From Piper betle (lineage: Eukaryota; Streptophyta; Magnoliopsida; Piperales; Piperaceae), in assembly GCA_033002965.1 (NCBI GenBank), contig JAURVB010014161.1, positions 28,296-92,295 on the forward strand: a stretch of 64,000 nt of DNA, in the 5' to 3' direction. The first letter of the stretch is position 1, and each line of letters starts with the position of its first letter. A program made the position numbers and the translations under genes. The notes beneath the pieces are model-generated. The model was not told where the DNA came from. It ran no database searches and worked only from the letters and a program-made list of their open reading frames with translations. Shown in pieces: positions 46,301 through 58,145 of this stretch.

Positions 46301-49300
46301 TTTGAACATGTAGCGATTTTGATATTAATTTTTCCAGGATGTCATTGCTACCGGAGGTGTTGACTCAAATGCTGTTGTTTTTGACCGAACTTCTGGCCAG
46401 ATCTTGTCAACTCTTTCTGGTCATTCAAAGAAGGTATAAATTTTTGAATTGCTCTTTCTTCTTGGGGATTTTTCTTGTGGGTTCAATTTCATTTATCTTT
46501 TATTTCAAAACACAGGTGACGTGCGTTAAATTTGTACCTGATGTGGGAGAATTACTTGTGTCTGGATCGGCTGATAAGGTTAATTTTTTAAAGTTTCGGT
46601 TTTGCTTTATTTTTAGTTGTATTCTGTGTGTTGCAAGTGTCAATAATCTAACATAAGTCTTGTCTGCATGATACAATACTATTCCCAGGAGTAAAATTTT
46701 TTTCCTTTGTTTCTATGTTTCCTGTGTTATTTTCGAGTTGTGTAGTTCTATACAGCAAGCTGAAGCATGTAAGCATTTTTCACAAACAGAAGGTTTTGTA
46801 GCTTCATTGAAGTGCTCCTTTCTCTGTTGTTACAGAAAATCTGTTAGCTTTGAGTTTGATGTGCACAAGGTATTTGTGTTATTACTGTTAATTATACGAG
46901 AAGTATTATCCAATCTTGGTAGCCTGACACACACCTGGATAAGGTGTGTGGTTGCTGGTATCTTGTTGCAAGTGAGATCAATTTGGCAATTGCCAGTCGT
47001 ATTTTTAGTGGGCAAGAGAATTAGAGAAAGGAGAGAGGAGTGGAAAAAAGAGATAAGGGAAGGAGGAAAGAGTGAATTGCCTTTTTTATCTTAATGTGTT
47101 ATTTGTGTTTGGATAATTTTTTCTTTGGAAAGAAATATTGGATGATTTTTTCTCACAAGAGTTGCAGATGAAAGTTATAATTTATTCTAGGGAGTAGGGA
47201 GAATGGTTTAAGGTGTGACATGAGGATCCAAGCTTGTTGAATTTGAAAGGAAAGTGGAAAAATGAAAAGTTGTGAAGAGCGAATAGAATATGAAATTGAA
47301 AAGAAGTTTCTCACTGATAGATACGGTCTTTCAGATTTAAAGTGGTTGTATTTTTATCGAAGTTCTAAGAAGAATAAGTGAAGAACTCTGTTGGTTTACA
47401 TATCTTTGAACACTGAATGATTCTACTTAGAGCTAGATGTATGATTACATCAGAGATAGTTGTGTGGCAAGTGCTTATGCATAGGACACTTAATGAAGGG
47501 GCATATGATTATGCTGGCAACTTTCAAGTTCAAATAAAGAAGGGATTCTTGGAATGAGTTGATTTGGAATTTAGTTTTTCCACGGTATCCTCATAAAGGA
47601 ATAATATACATATATGTAACTAATGAAAGCTATATATGCATATCCTAATGTAGTGGTAAGTTGAGAGGTGATGGCAAAATGGGATTTCAATGGGTATAAA
47701 GGTGGTTATGCTGGTGGGGTGTTGTTAGCGTATAGTTTGAAAGAAACAGATGAAAGAGGGGAGATTTACATATGAAAGTGTAAAAAATTAAGATGAACTA
47801 TTGACAAGATTAAATGATAACAAAACACTTTTGTGTGCTTGCCACTAACCCACTCAAAACCTGTTTTACAATGACAAAGCATTTAGTGTATATAGTCTAA
47901 CGGTAAGAACTCTAGGCATTATGAACTTAAATGCTAATCAAAGTGATTGCAAAATTACGAATAATGCAAGAAGTTACATCTGCATGAGAACTTTCTATAA
48001 AAGAGATTGATCATGAGTATTAATAATCTAACTTATCAGCAGAACTGTAGCAGAATAACATGAGCTTCTACTGTGTCTTATCTTCAATGATATTTGGACT
48101 CATGCATGGAAGGTAGACATTGGATGTAGGTGAACAAGCTGTCAACCAATTACTCAAGAAAATGATAAATCCGCACATTTATGTTGAACTGTTGGATCAT
48201 AATCCGAGAATTATATGATTGCATGAAATTAAATAGATCAATATAGTCAAATATTATGTACTTATTTGGAAACTTCACTGTGGAACGGATCTATATCTTC
48301 TGAACACATGTTGGAGGACCAATTTTTTTATTGCTAACATCCGAGCGCAAGCTGAACATTTATGCCTACAAATAAAAAGAATGAACATGTAGCTAACTTT
48401 TGTACCAAGTATTATGATCATGAATCTAATATTGTGGCAAATAGTGATAAAACTGATATAAATGAAACCTTATATTTGCAGCAATCAACAAAAATGGATT
48501 TTAGGCAACACCATGTAATTTCGATTGATTAGGATACATTATATGGCTCTCAAATTGCTAACGCATTCATATGCAACTTCTCAATTGTAAATTTATTTAC
48601 GAAGTTCTTTCCGCATTCATTGTTGGTAAAAAATTTGGCTTTGCACTTGCAAACTACAGCATAAGTTGAAAAGACATTGGTAGAAGATAGATGTCTTTGT
48701 TCTCATATTTTTTAGTGTCCTTTTGTGTTTCTTCTCTTGCATGTTTAATTGCGTTAGAGGATCTAAGTGCCCTTGGTTGTGTGGTAAACTCTACAAACTT
48801 TATTGCCATTGTTGATTCTACGTGTTACCACACCATTGATCCTGTGTATTTGTGCTCAGTTGGTATTAGAGTAATTGCAGTAGTGTAGTTACAGTTTGTA
48901 GTAGACAATGATAGATAGTCACATAAATAGGCAAATGATTCTGGTAACAAGCTATAACAAGGTAAATTCAGACAATTCAAGATGCCCCAGAAATCTTCAT
49001 GTATGTATCTTATAAAAACTCTGACAATGTAATGCAAAAGATAATCGGGAGAATTGGGTCTCCACCTGGGTAGAGACAAGACTGTATACAAATGCTAAGA
49101 AGTAGCAAGGGGCATCTTATGCTACAAACAGAAAGAAGTCTCTCTTGGCTTCCTTCTCCTTCTCATTTCATCCTTCTTTAGCCTGCTGATGATCCTTGCT
49201 TGATTTTCCTTCATATTGGAAACAACTATGAGATCGTCTTGTGTCATCATGGTAGTATACATACAGCCATCTGACTCTTTTGTCTACTCCTGATTCTTTT

Positions 49301-51447
49301 GTCTACTCCTACCATATGACGAGTGTGTGTGTACATGAGCATGGTTTGTGTAAACTTTGAACTTCTTTAAATCTGCAAAAATAGTTACTGTTGGCCCAAT
49401 TACGGATTCAAAAGTACAGGTTATAAATTGTCAACCACTGTGTATGTCATTTCCATTATTATTGTTTAAGGCCCTAATGATTTTGTTGTGGAAGGGCTAT
49501 CTTTTGCCATCCCATGTCTATTGCTAGTTCGCATCTCTAAGGTTCTTTTGGCTGTTTTTACAACTTCACTCTTGGCTGTTTCAAGTGCAGTTACATATAT
49601 TCAAACATACAACACAAAGTATTCATTTCCTGTGTTTGGTTTCTTCATCTTTTGCATGCAAATATAGACTGTTCGATTGTGGCAAGAAGCTCAAGATGGA
49701 AACTATAACTGTCGACACATACTGAAGGATCATAATGCTGAGGTATTATCATATTATGACTGCTGTTTGGTTATGCTCTCTTTAAGTTTGGAAGAGCTTA
49801 TAGTGCTCTTATTTTCTTCTATTCACATTTATCACGGATTTCTACCGAGTCTGATTCATGCAATTTTTTTTTTTTTGCAGGTCCAAGCTGTATCTGTCCA
49901 TGCTACCTGTCAGTACTTGGTTACAGCTTCACTGGATAATACATGGTGCTTTTATGATCTTTCCTCAGGATTATGTCTCACTCAGGTGAGCCAGAAACAA
50001 GTGATCCTCATTTTATTTCATGTTTTTCGTGCTGTTGTTTAGGTGAGAATGTCAATGCAGGTTGGTGAGGCTTCAGGAAATGAAGGTTATGCTTCTGCTG
50101 CGTTTCATCCCGATGGGCTTATTCTTGGAACAGGCACTTCAGAAGCACTTGTAAGAATTTGGGATGTGAAAACTCAGGTCGTTTCCATTTTGTTTTATTC
50201 TGTTGATTTGGATCTTCTTGACTGTTTTTATTGCCATTTTACTAATGAGCTAGAAATGTTAACATTTGCAGTCGAATGTTGCACAATTTGATGGGCATGT
50301 TGGCCCTGTTACTGCAATATCATTTTCCGAAAATGGATATTTTCTGGCGGTGAGCATTTTTTATCATAGATGTCTATGATAGAGACAGTGTGTTAACTTA
50401 AACTGAAATGTGTGTTTGTGTGTGTGTTTTTTACCGTACAACAGACTGCAGCAAATGATGGTGTTAGGTTGTGGGATCTTCGCAAGCTAAAGAACTTTCG
50501 GTCATTCCCTTCAGCTACACCAACAAATGATGGTACCAGCATACAGCATGAAATATTTTTTGTTTCTTTTCTTTTAAAAAAAAACAATACAAATCTATAT
50601 TTGTGAAAACCAACTAGATAGGCCTTTTGTTATAAATAGATGTTGAGAAACAGTTCTTGTGATGAGATTGCTACAGTTTGAGCTGTATAACTATTAAGTA
50701 GCAGGATATAATACCAGTTTGAAAGTTGTATGCCTTCCGATGAAAGGGTAAACCTTCAAAAGCATCAGCCATTCGTGTTGTTTAAGCTTATTTAGAGGTT
50801 AAACTAATTGGTCAGCACAGTTTTGCATCCAGTTTTGAGTCCAGATTTCTATGAATGATGCTTATGTACAGTTTGTGTCACATAAATCCCTGCATCTTGT
50901 ATGGCTACCGAAATTTCTGTTTCTAAATGCTCTATGCTTCAAAGATATTATCAATGTTTATAACATTCTTATCATTTTCTTGCAGTGGAGTTTGATCATA
51001 GTGGGAGCTACCTTACTGTAGCTGCTTCTGATGTGAGGTTAGTCTTCTAAAAAGTTTTCAGGGTGATTGTTTTCGATTACAATATCTGTAAAATTTTGAT
51101 GTTAACAAGGAAATGATATCGATTTTGTCTTGATACATTTTTTATTATTTTCATAAATACAGAATATTTCAAGTTGCAAATGTTAAGCAGGAGTGGAATG
51201 AGATCAAGGGGCTCGAAGATTTGTCAGGAAAAGGTCTATTCATATTCTTTATTTAACAAATACACTCACAGCCAAACTCCAACATTTAAGCAAAAGTTTT
51301 TACTGTAGTAATTTATTTATATTTTTACTCACAGGGAAAGTTACCCGTGCAAAATTTGGCCCTGATGCCAAGTATATAGCATTAGGGTCAGAGGATCACA
51401 ATCTTCGAATTTTTGGCGTGCCAGGAAGTGAGCAACATGAGTCCTAA
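43338..51447 (+). CDS. PRP19: pre-mRNA-processing factor 19 (PRP19 / MAC3), U-box WD40 E3 ubiquitin ligase
   Basis: Eighteen exons: 43338-43350, 43491-43576, 43913-43984, 44069-44131, 44683-44769, 45515-45647, 45742-45865, 46001-46117, 46338-46433, 46516-46578, 49668-49742, 49881-49985, 50061-50177, 50272-50349, 50445-50532, 50986-51037, 51163-51233, 51335-51447. All have GT-AG borders. The 13-nt first exon is set by the conserved N terminus [15 protein letters not shown]. Residues 1-70 are the U-box ([14 protein letters not shown]), about 70-140 the coiled coil that tetramerises the protein ([16 protein letters not shown] onward), and about 215-517 the WD40 propeller ([35 protein letters not shown]). 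In the nucleus PRP19 is the core of the NineTeen/MAC complex for spliceosome activation and, in plants, for miRNA biogenesis and immunity. The exons sum to 1553 nt. One base is missing in the A run at 45855-45860 (end of exon 7, expected RKKRQ); with it the length is 517 residues, close to the usual 520. Confidence 0.95.
46579..49667 (+). other. PRP19 intron 10 (3.1 kb), enlarged
   Basis: Flanked by exons ending SGSADK and starting TVRLW. It is about four times longer than any other intron of the gene, which suggests insertions. No terminal repeats or recognisable transposon protein were found; open frames (for example at 46738-47094) are not recognised. Confidence 0.7.
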
Positions 51448-53060
51448 TAGAATTTCTCATCCACACGCCCGTGCGTGTTCCAGATATAGACAACTGGATA
51501 GCACGTTTTTTTTCCCTGAATGTGGTAGTTGCTCCCGGACATATATTGAGGTTTGCATTGTCAATCCATGAAAATGAAGTTCTTATATGTGATTGTAGTT
51601 TATTTTATTGAAAATGTTCAAAATTTTTTTGGAAGTGTCTTCAAGGTTACTTTAGGGCTCACCAGATATATTGCATTTGTATTTATTTTTAGTTCAGTAA
51701 TTTTTTGCAAAAGTTATTTCGACATTTCATTTTTTATCATTATTACAAGTGTAGGTTGTTGAAAATGGGGTTCAGTTCTTGATACTTGGATTCATTTATT
51801 CATTTTCTGATTCCATCGTTCAGACTCAACAGGGTTGATACGTGATAATAGTTCCTCGGTATTACGTGATTTAATTTGTGTATGTTGTATCGTTTGTACA
51901 ATGGTTAGAGCTTCTGCTATCACAGAACTAATTAAGTGGTTTAGGTTTGGCACATCCTGTTCTTAATACATGCAGGTTCTCCAATCTACGATGATATATA
52001 TCAAATGATGTAATTTTCCATTTATTATCATATTTGAAGTGTATCTTTATACGCAAGTAGGCGTTATTAGGATCTGATTGGGTGCAAATTTCGACCGCCC
52101 CCTGTGAAGATGCTTTTAGCATTTCTTAGGCGGAACTTTCTCGTTAGTGTTCAAAGAACTATAAGCTGAATACTGTTAAGATTTGGATTGGGCGTGTTGA
52201 CAATTTAAGCTAAGTCATCTTGAAGTGAATTTTATCATGGCTGTTTAGACTTTCGAATGATAAGGGCGTAAGATGGTGCCTATGAATTATAATTGCATGT
52301 TACTCTTTCGATATGCTTGTAGAGCATTGGAGAACTTTTTAGCCATGTCACTGCGCCTTAGTCATGCCACAACTTGTCAATCGAAAATTTTTCGACATTG
52401 GCGATGTGTCCTCCTTGTCCGCATCTTAAAGCGAATTGTCCAGGATGTTGAATATCAGACACGGATGAAGCGAGCCGGGACACCCACCTAAAGTTGACTT
52501 TTAAATAATATTAAAGTAACCTGATAATGCGATGGATTCAATCTTCGAAATGCAAGCCTTGTGTATTGTGGTCGTGCAAGACTAATTGATTTGGAAGATT
52601 GACGGGCATCTATGATTCTACTTCCCCTCTTATCTTGGTAGAAACCCTAGATATCCCAGGAAGAAAACAGTCAAATGAAATTTTATGTTTAGCTATTTTT
52701 CAGTTGTATTTTCCGAATCCAATCGATTTTTTCAGCCAAGCTCATCTAAAATCCAAGCCATTACAAGCAATTTTACTTCTTAATTAAATAACATCAAACC
52801 CTGTTTATGAAGTTGAACATCGAAATTAGATAGAGGCAAATAGAGGTTCAACCTTCAAACAACCCCTAAATAGTAAATAGCAACTACGGCGGAATTACCT
52901 TATGTTGTGTCTCTATTGCGTCAATTTGAGCCAATTTAGTCCCATTTACGTAAATACGGCTTCTGTAGTGTCCGGATCGGCGATTCGCCCCTAGGGTTTG
53001 AGTGCGGTCGGAGGTCGCCCTCCCCGAGCTCCGAAGGGGGCCGCCGGTGAGAATACAAAC
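51448..53060. other. PRP19 3' region and intergenic
   Basis: The first few hundred bases are presumably the PRP19 3' UTR. No further gene recognised. A GC-rich leader-like stretch (about 52975-53060) precedes the eL37 pseudogene. Confidence 0.5.
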
Positions 53061-53077
53061 TCCGACTTCCTTTAAAC

Positions 53078-54585
53078 ATGGTCACTTCCTCAGCCCGATC
53101 AGGATTTCAATTTCGTACAGTTTGATGTTGTTCTGTTGAATTTTATTTTGGTGGGGATAGTGGTGGTGTTTGTTGGTATGGATTTGTAGGGGAAAGGGAT
53201 GGGGAGCTGTGGGTAGAGACACAACAAGACGCACACGCTCTGCGTGCGGTGCGGACGCCGGAGCTTCCACCTCCAGAAGAGCCGGTGAGGTGCCTGCGCC
53301 CACCCGGCCAGCAGGATTCGCAAGTGGAAGCCTGTTTTTATTTGTAATGCTTGATGTGGACATGATTCCAAAAATTTTGATATGTTAGTTGATTGGGTGT
53401 ATGAGTGTGCCTAGTGTTGATGTATGGTTGGAGGAGGAATTATGTGAGCGGTGCTACAGTCCGGGTTGTTGGAGTTATGGATGTTTTGATTACGAACTGG
53501 AGGTTAATTTGTGGGCAGGATTTAGATTTTTGTACCATGTTAGATGCGCATAATTTGTGTGTTTAAATTTCCCCATTTCTTCTATTTTTGTGGCTTACTT
53601 GGTATGCTTTTTTTTTTTCTGGAGTGGGGATGACAAGTGTTAAGAGATCTGGAGGCACAATCTTTTATGTTGTGGTTAGTTTCTGTTAGTCTTGGAAGGA
53701 TGTTGGATTATGAAATACAGAAAGTCACATTATTGGGGGTTTCTTTTAGTTATGATGTGCCAGATATATTTCCATTCGTTGTTCTGAATTTACAAAAAAA
53801 AATTGACCTCGTCAATTAACTGTTGATTTGTTTAGTGGAGAAGATGTGAATTGCTATGAAGCTTATTGGGTTCTGATCCTGTGACTTCTGGGAATTCCTG
53901 GATTATAAGTAAGAATGAAGTAGTTTATTTTGTGAAGTCATTGTCAAATGTGGCTCAGACTCCGCTTAATCTGCATGTTCTTTCTTAGTGTCATCTGGAT
54001 TAAAGTAAGCTTGTTACGGATTTGATGGGACAATGTTGCGTGGAAGTGTCAATATGTTAATTGAGATACACAGCTACTTACCAAGTGAGCGAAAAATATA
54101 CAACGTTTTTAGAAGAATGAGTAAAATAGTGGTGCGCCTTTAATAGGTTGCATAGCTATATAAGGCATGTCCTTGATTGCACGGAAGCTGATGACAACAA
54201 CGCTAAATAAGCTCATACACTTGAGTTTTTTGTTGCTCTGCTAAAGGACATTATAATCCCTCGGTTCTTGTTGTTATTTAGTTGTTTTGCCATCACAGTT
54301 TTGTACACAGTGATTGATGGGTATCGTTTTTATTTTTACCATATCCGAAACAGACAACTGGAGTATAAAGGCTATTCAGAGAAAGACTCCAGGAACTGGT
54401 AGGATGAGGTATATTCGTCATGTTGCTTTGAGGTTCAATAGCAGTTTCAGAGAAGGTTATTTTTTACCTCATAATTTCATCTTTGTCCTTTTGTTCCTCA
54501 TGCCTTTCTCGCTTGAATTTTCATGGACAATTGTCATTTATCAGGTACTGAAGCGGTACCAAGTAAAAGAGCTGCTGCATTGTGA
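53078..54585 (+). pseudogene. ribosomal protein eL37 (RPL37) pseudogene, intron-containing
   Basis: Four pieces match cytosolic eL37: an isolated ATG at 53078-53080 followed by GT; 53190 to about 53334 (NKTHTLCVRCGRRSFHLQKS, then a PASRIRK stretch); 54354-54455 ([27 protein letters not shown]); and 54545-54585 ([12 protein letters not shown], stop). Family introns are retained, so it arose by DNA duplication rather than retroposition. It is dead. TAG at 53214-53216 replaces a Lys-type codon. TGA at 53286-53288 sits where the third zinc-finger cysteine codon (KSRC) is expected. The donor after exon 2 reads GG instead of GT. A functional gene copy must exist elsewhere. Confidence 0.88.
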
Positions 54586-55232
54586 ACTTAGCCAGTCTTG
54601 TGTTGTTCCGGTGCTCTCTGTGTAAAGCTATCTTGTCGGCGTTCTTTCCCCCTTATCATCTCGTCTAATGGAACTAGAGGCCAATCCTAAATTAGCGGAA
54701 GTAAGAATTAGTGGAACTAGATGCGCTGATATCAACTTGACTATGCGCTCAGTGTCCATGAACTTTGAACTTTCATGACACAGATAACAGCAAGAATTGG
54801 TATGATTTCACTGTAGAGAAAAATTCCGTCATCCTGACCATAATTACATGGGAGGAGCCCAATGGAAAAGTTGGACACTAATTTTATCTTAGTTGATCAT
54901 TGAAAACCTCATGCAAAGTTGAAAACAAAAAATATTAAGTAGTTTTCAGTGTAGCTGATCTACTTAACTATTATGGTGAACCATTTGCATTTCTAATCGC
55001 GTGCCCAATTTCTGTTGTCGTATCTGTAAGTAATTTTTTCCCTCAAATAAATATTTGTTGAAGAATATATCTCGATGGCAAGGCAAGCTGCATCCATTAT
55101 TGTCAACAGCAAACATGTTCAGAAACAAGTTGAGGGACTCTCTTTTAAAAAGAGGTTGCGATGCAGACGTCAAGAGATGAAGTGCATAGGTTTTCTACTA
55201 CCACTCGGAAAAAAAATCAAGCGAGGCCTGCT
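54586..55232. other. intergenic between convergent genes
   Basis: No coding or RNA feature recognised. It includes the 3' flanks of the eL37 pseudogene and of the minus-strand gene that ends at 55233. Confidence 0.5.
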
Positions 55233-56379
55233 TTAAACGATTTGCTTGCTTTGACCCACTTTTTGAACATTTGCTTTAGGTATTGTTGTCGAATCAATAC
55301 CATTTCCCTCGTTTGTTTGACCCAGATTTCCAGCTTCCTTTAAAACTCTTCCGGTGTTGATTGGCTTGTGTTTGTGACGATTCTTCTCGGCACATTCTCT
55401 GGTTTTCATGCCACTACTAACTTTGGGGCTCTTGTCGCTCTCCGCGTTGGCCATCTTCATTTGTGAACGGGGGCTGGCACCATGACCTTGTCTTTCTCTA
55501 TACAAACGGTTCCTGCTGCCAATCTTCCCATCGTTGTCTGGACGTATACATCATAAGTAGTCATATTATATGCTATAATTATGTTATAACTAAAAATGAG
55601 GTGGCGAAACGTATTTGTTATAATTAGGCATGAGTTGGACGAGGAATAACCATATTACCTGGGCTAGATAGAACAGCACGAGGGGGAGGAATTGGACTTG
55701 CTCTGATGTTTGATTTGGGCCTTCCTTCCCCAATGTCTTTTTCCTTGTTTCCCGTCAAAGGCGTTGATGCAGTTCTCTTGTCTGAAACTGCAGTTTTGTT
55801 GGTTTTACCTATACATAGAAATGGCTTAACAATATGTTGATGAAAGTTAACACATTGGGACTTTGAGTCAGAAATAAAAAAATAGGAACCTTTGGAAGCA
55901 GAGAGACAAGGAATGGGAACACTGGAATCGTAGTACCCCGGTACTTTTGCAAGGGGAGGTGAGGGGCTAAGATGGTGATTATTGCTTCCTGCAGAGGTGA
56001 TAGTTGATACACATATTAACACAGTCAATATGACCCAATTTGGGGAGAGAGGTAATCCACTAACTCAAACATGCACAAGGTACAATAAAGGTTAATGAAC
56101 GAAACCAAACTCGGAGATAGAAAAGGTAGCAGGATCTGTTTCTTTTCATGTATGCAGAAATTTTCGGGGATTATAAAACATCATTCTTCCAATTCGTGAA
56201 AGGAAAAAGTACCCAATTCACGACCAACGCAAGGCAGAAGGAAAACAGAAGAAAAACAGAGCAAGAGACACGAGTACCTGGAATCCATGGATCATCCATA
56301 GAAAAAAATCTTCCACAGCGAATAATGCATCGTTCTCTTCCTCAACACCAACCGGGTCGCCGTCATCTCTGACCTTCAT
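55233..56379 (-). CDS. uncharacterised small basic, probably disordered plant protein
   Basis: Four exons on the minus strand, each GT-AG: 56379 (or 56299)-56278, 55988-55890, 55808-55659, 55537-55233. The last three join in phase and give a Ser/Pro/Lys-rich product (SPSPPLAKVPGYYDSS, IRASPIPPPRAV, REC-EKNRHKHKPINTGR) ending with TAA. No domain, signal peptide or membrane helix is recognised. Two start choices exist. The ATG at 56379 (MKVRDDGDPVGVEEEN) joins the rest only if one base is added to the seven-A run at 56302-56308, giving 218 residues. The ATG at 56299 (MDDPWIPG) needs no change and gives 191 residues. Composition suggests a nuclear or nucleic-acid-associated role, but that is only inference. 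Confidence 0.6.
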
Positions 56380-56486
56380 CCTCGGATACACTAGGTCGTT
56401 CCAAAAACACACAATCCCTCCTCCCAATCAGCACAAAAAACCAACTCTTTGGAAACGCAACCAAGATCAAACTTAATAATACTTAC

Positions 56487-56767
56487 TTGTATATGCCAGA
56501 TGAAATCGTCTGAGTAGTCTTCCCGGTGAGGAGGAACAGAGAAAGATTAGGATCTAAAAACGTGTGCGTAAAAGTAGAGGTGAAAAGTGCGGTGCTAGAG
56601 ACGAAGGAAGGATCAAGGAAAGGATGCCATGGATTGCTTGACTTGGGAAGGAAGAGGAAATGATGCGTTGAACTTAGAATGATGAGGGGCCATCGCGCCG
56701 GCCAAAACAGTACCAAACGCCAGCATTCAAATCGTTCGCCCGAGTAACGGCTACTTGACAGCCGCAC
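56487..56767 (-). promoter_or_regulatory. probable 5' UTR exon and promoter of the 55-56 kb gene
   Basis: On the minus strand a strong donor ACAA|GTAAGTATT ends at 56487 with no compatible coding start upstream, which fits a leader exon followed by a 5' UTR intron. The exact start is unknown. The open frame across this region is probably chance. Confidence 0.4.
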
Positions 56768-58145
56768 GTGTGAGTGTGATCGGTTGCTACTTTATTACCG
56801 TAACACACACTAAACACCCATATGTAATCATAATGAGCTTTTTTGATATTATCATGACGTAAGAAAAGCAAACCTAATTATCAAAAAATGTAGGAAAAAA
56901 TAAACTTGTTTAAAATGCCCTTAATTAAAAATTAAATAAATTCTATTAAAATTATAAAAATAATAATTAGGAACGACTTGGCTGCATGTGGAGGGCAGCC
57001 GGATCCAAACCACAACCACCCTTAACCTAGCTAGGCTGTAGTAACTAATTAGAAGTCCCTTTCGAAAAAATATTTTAAATTTTTTATTTTATTATAAAAC
57101 TAACCCAATTAAAGTTTTGTCATTATAATAAAAATTCTCCTTTTTAGTAATTAGTTTTAATTCTCTCACCGTTTAATAATATTAAAAAATTTCCTCTTTT
57201 TTCTAAAAAACTCAATTATAATTTATGGAAATGTTTTTCATAAATTATAAGGTATATAAGTTTATCTTTTATTTTTATTTTTAATTCTAACGATTCATAT
57301 TATTAATGACAAACATGAAGTTAATTTTTATATCAATCGATTTATAGAAAAATTGATAAAAAAAGCTGAAAGTTCAACATATATTGTCCTTGGGAATAAA
57401 AAAAGATCCCAAAAAGAAAAGATTCTCTTGCAAAAGAAAAGAAAAGATCGAAAAATAGAGCAATTAGGGAGCGTAAATTCAACTGAGCCCGGAGCATTTC
57501 GGTTGTTGACATCTAATATTTCGTAATTTTTCGTTTGAAGCTAATGCGGTTTGTTCTAAAGACGCCCTCCACTAATTCCGATGGCTCACTAAAATATTTC
57601 CGCCCATGTCTGCAAAGCATTTTATGGGTAAGCTCTTGCATTCAAATGAGAGATTTATATGAAGAATGCACAATTGTCTAACAAGAATTAATTAATTCAG
57701 ACTGCCTAAATTTCGGTGTTGAAGCTAAGGCCGGGGAGTGTGATGAAATAGGCAAGAACAGTATGAAATAAGCAAAGAGAGTCTATGCCAACAAAGTGTA
57801 AACCAAGGAGCAGAAACTTCAAGTTGTTTGTTTGGCCAACAGTATCTTGCTGTTACCGGCTAAAAGCTATAAAATATTGTAAAGGTTACTACAGAAATAA
57901 TATGTATTCAAGTATTACAATCAGCTGTGGCACAAGTGTAAGTTTTTTACTGTATGCTTTAGGGATATACAATACAAAGAAGAAATTGAATGATCAAATC
58001 TACAAAATCGCAAATATATTGCTATTTGCGCAATATATATCAGAGCACATCACGGTTTAAAAGAAAACAATCTGCCCTCCTTCCTTCTTATTGGAACAGG
58101 GAAGAATGTATCCTCCAACTTGGCAATGCAATTTAGTCATGTAGC
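56768..58145. other. intergenic, AT-rich
   Basis: No gene, tRNA or repeat family recognised. The part next to 58146 is likely the 3' UTR of the CCT gene. Confidence 0.5.

Noticed and set aside
53078..54585. eL37 copy as a functional gene with sequencing errors
   Set aside because: Two substitutions to stop codons and a destroyed splice donor are not homopolymer length errors.
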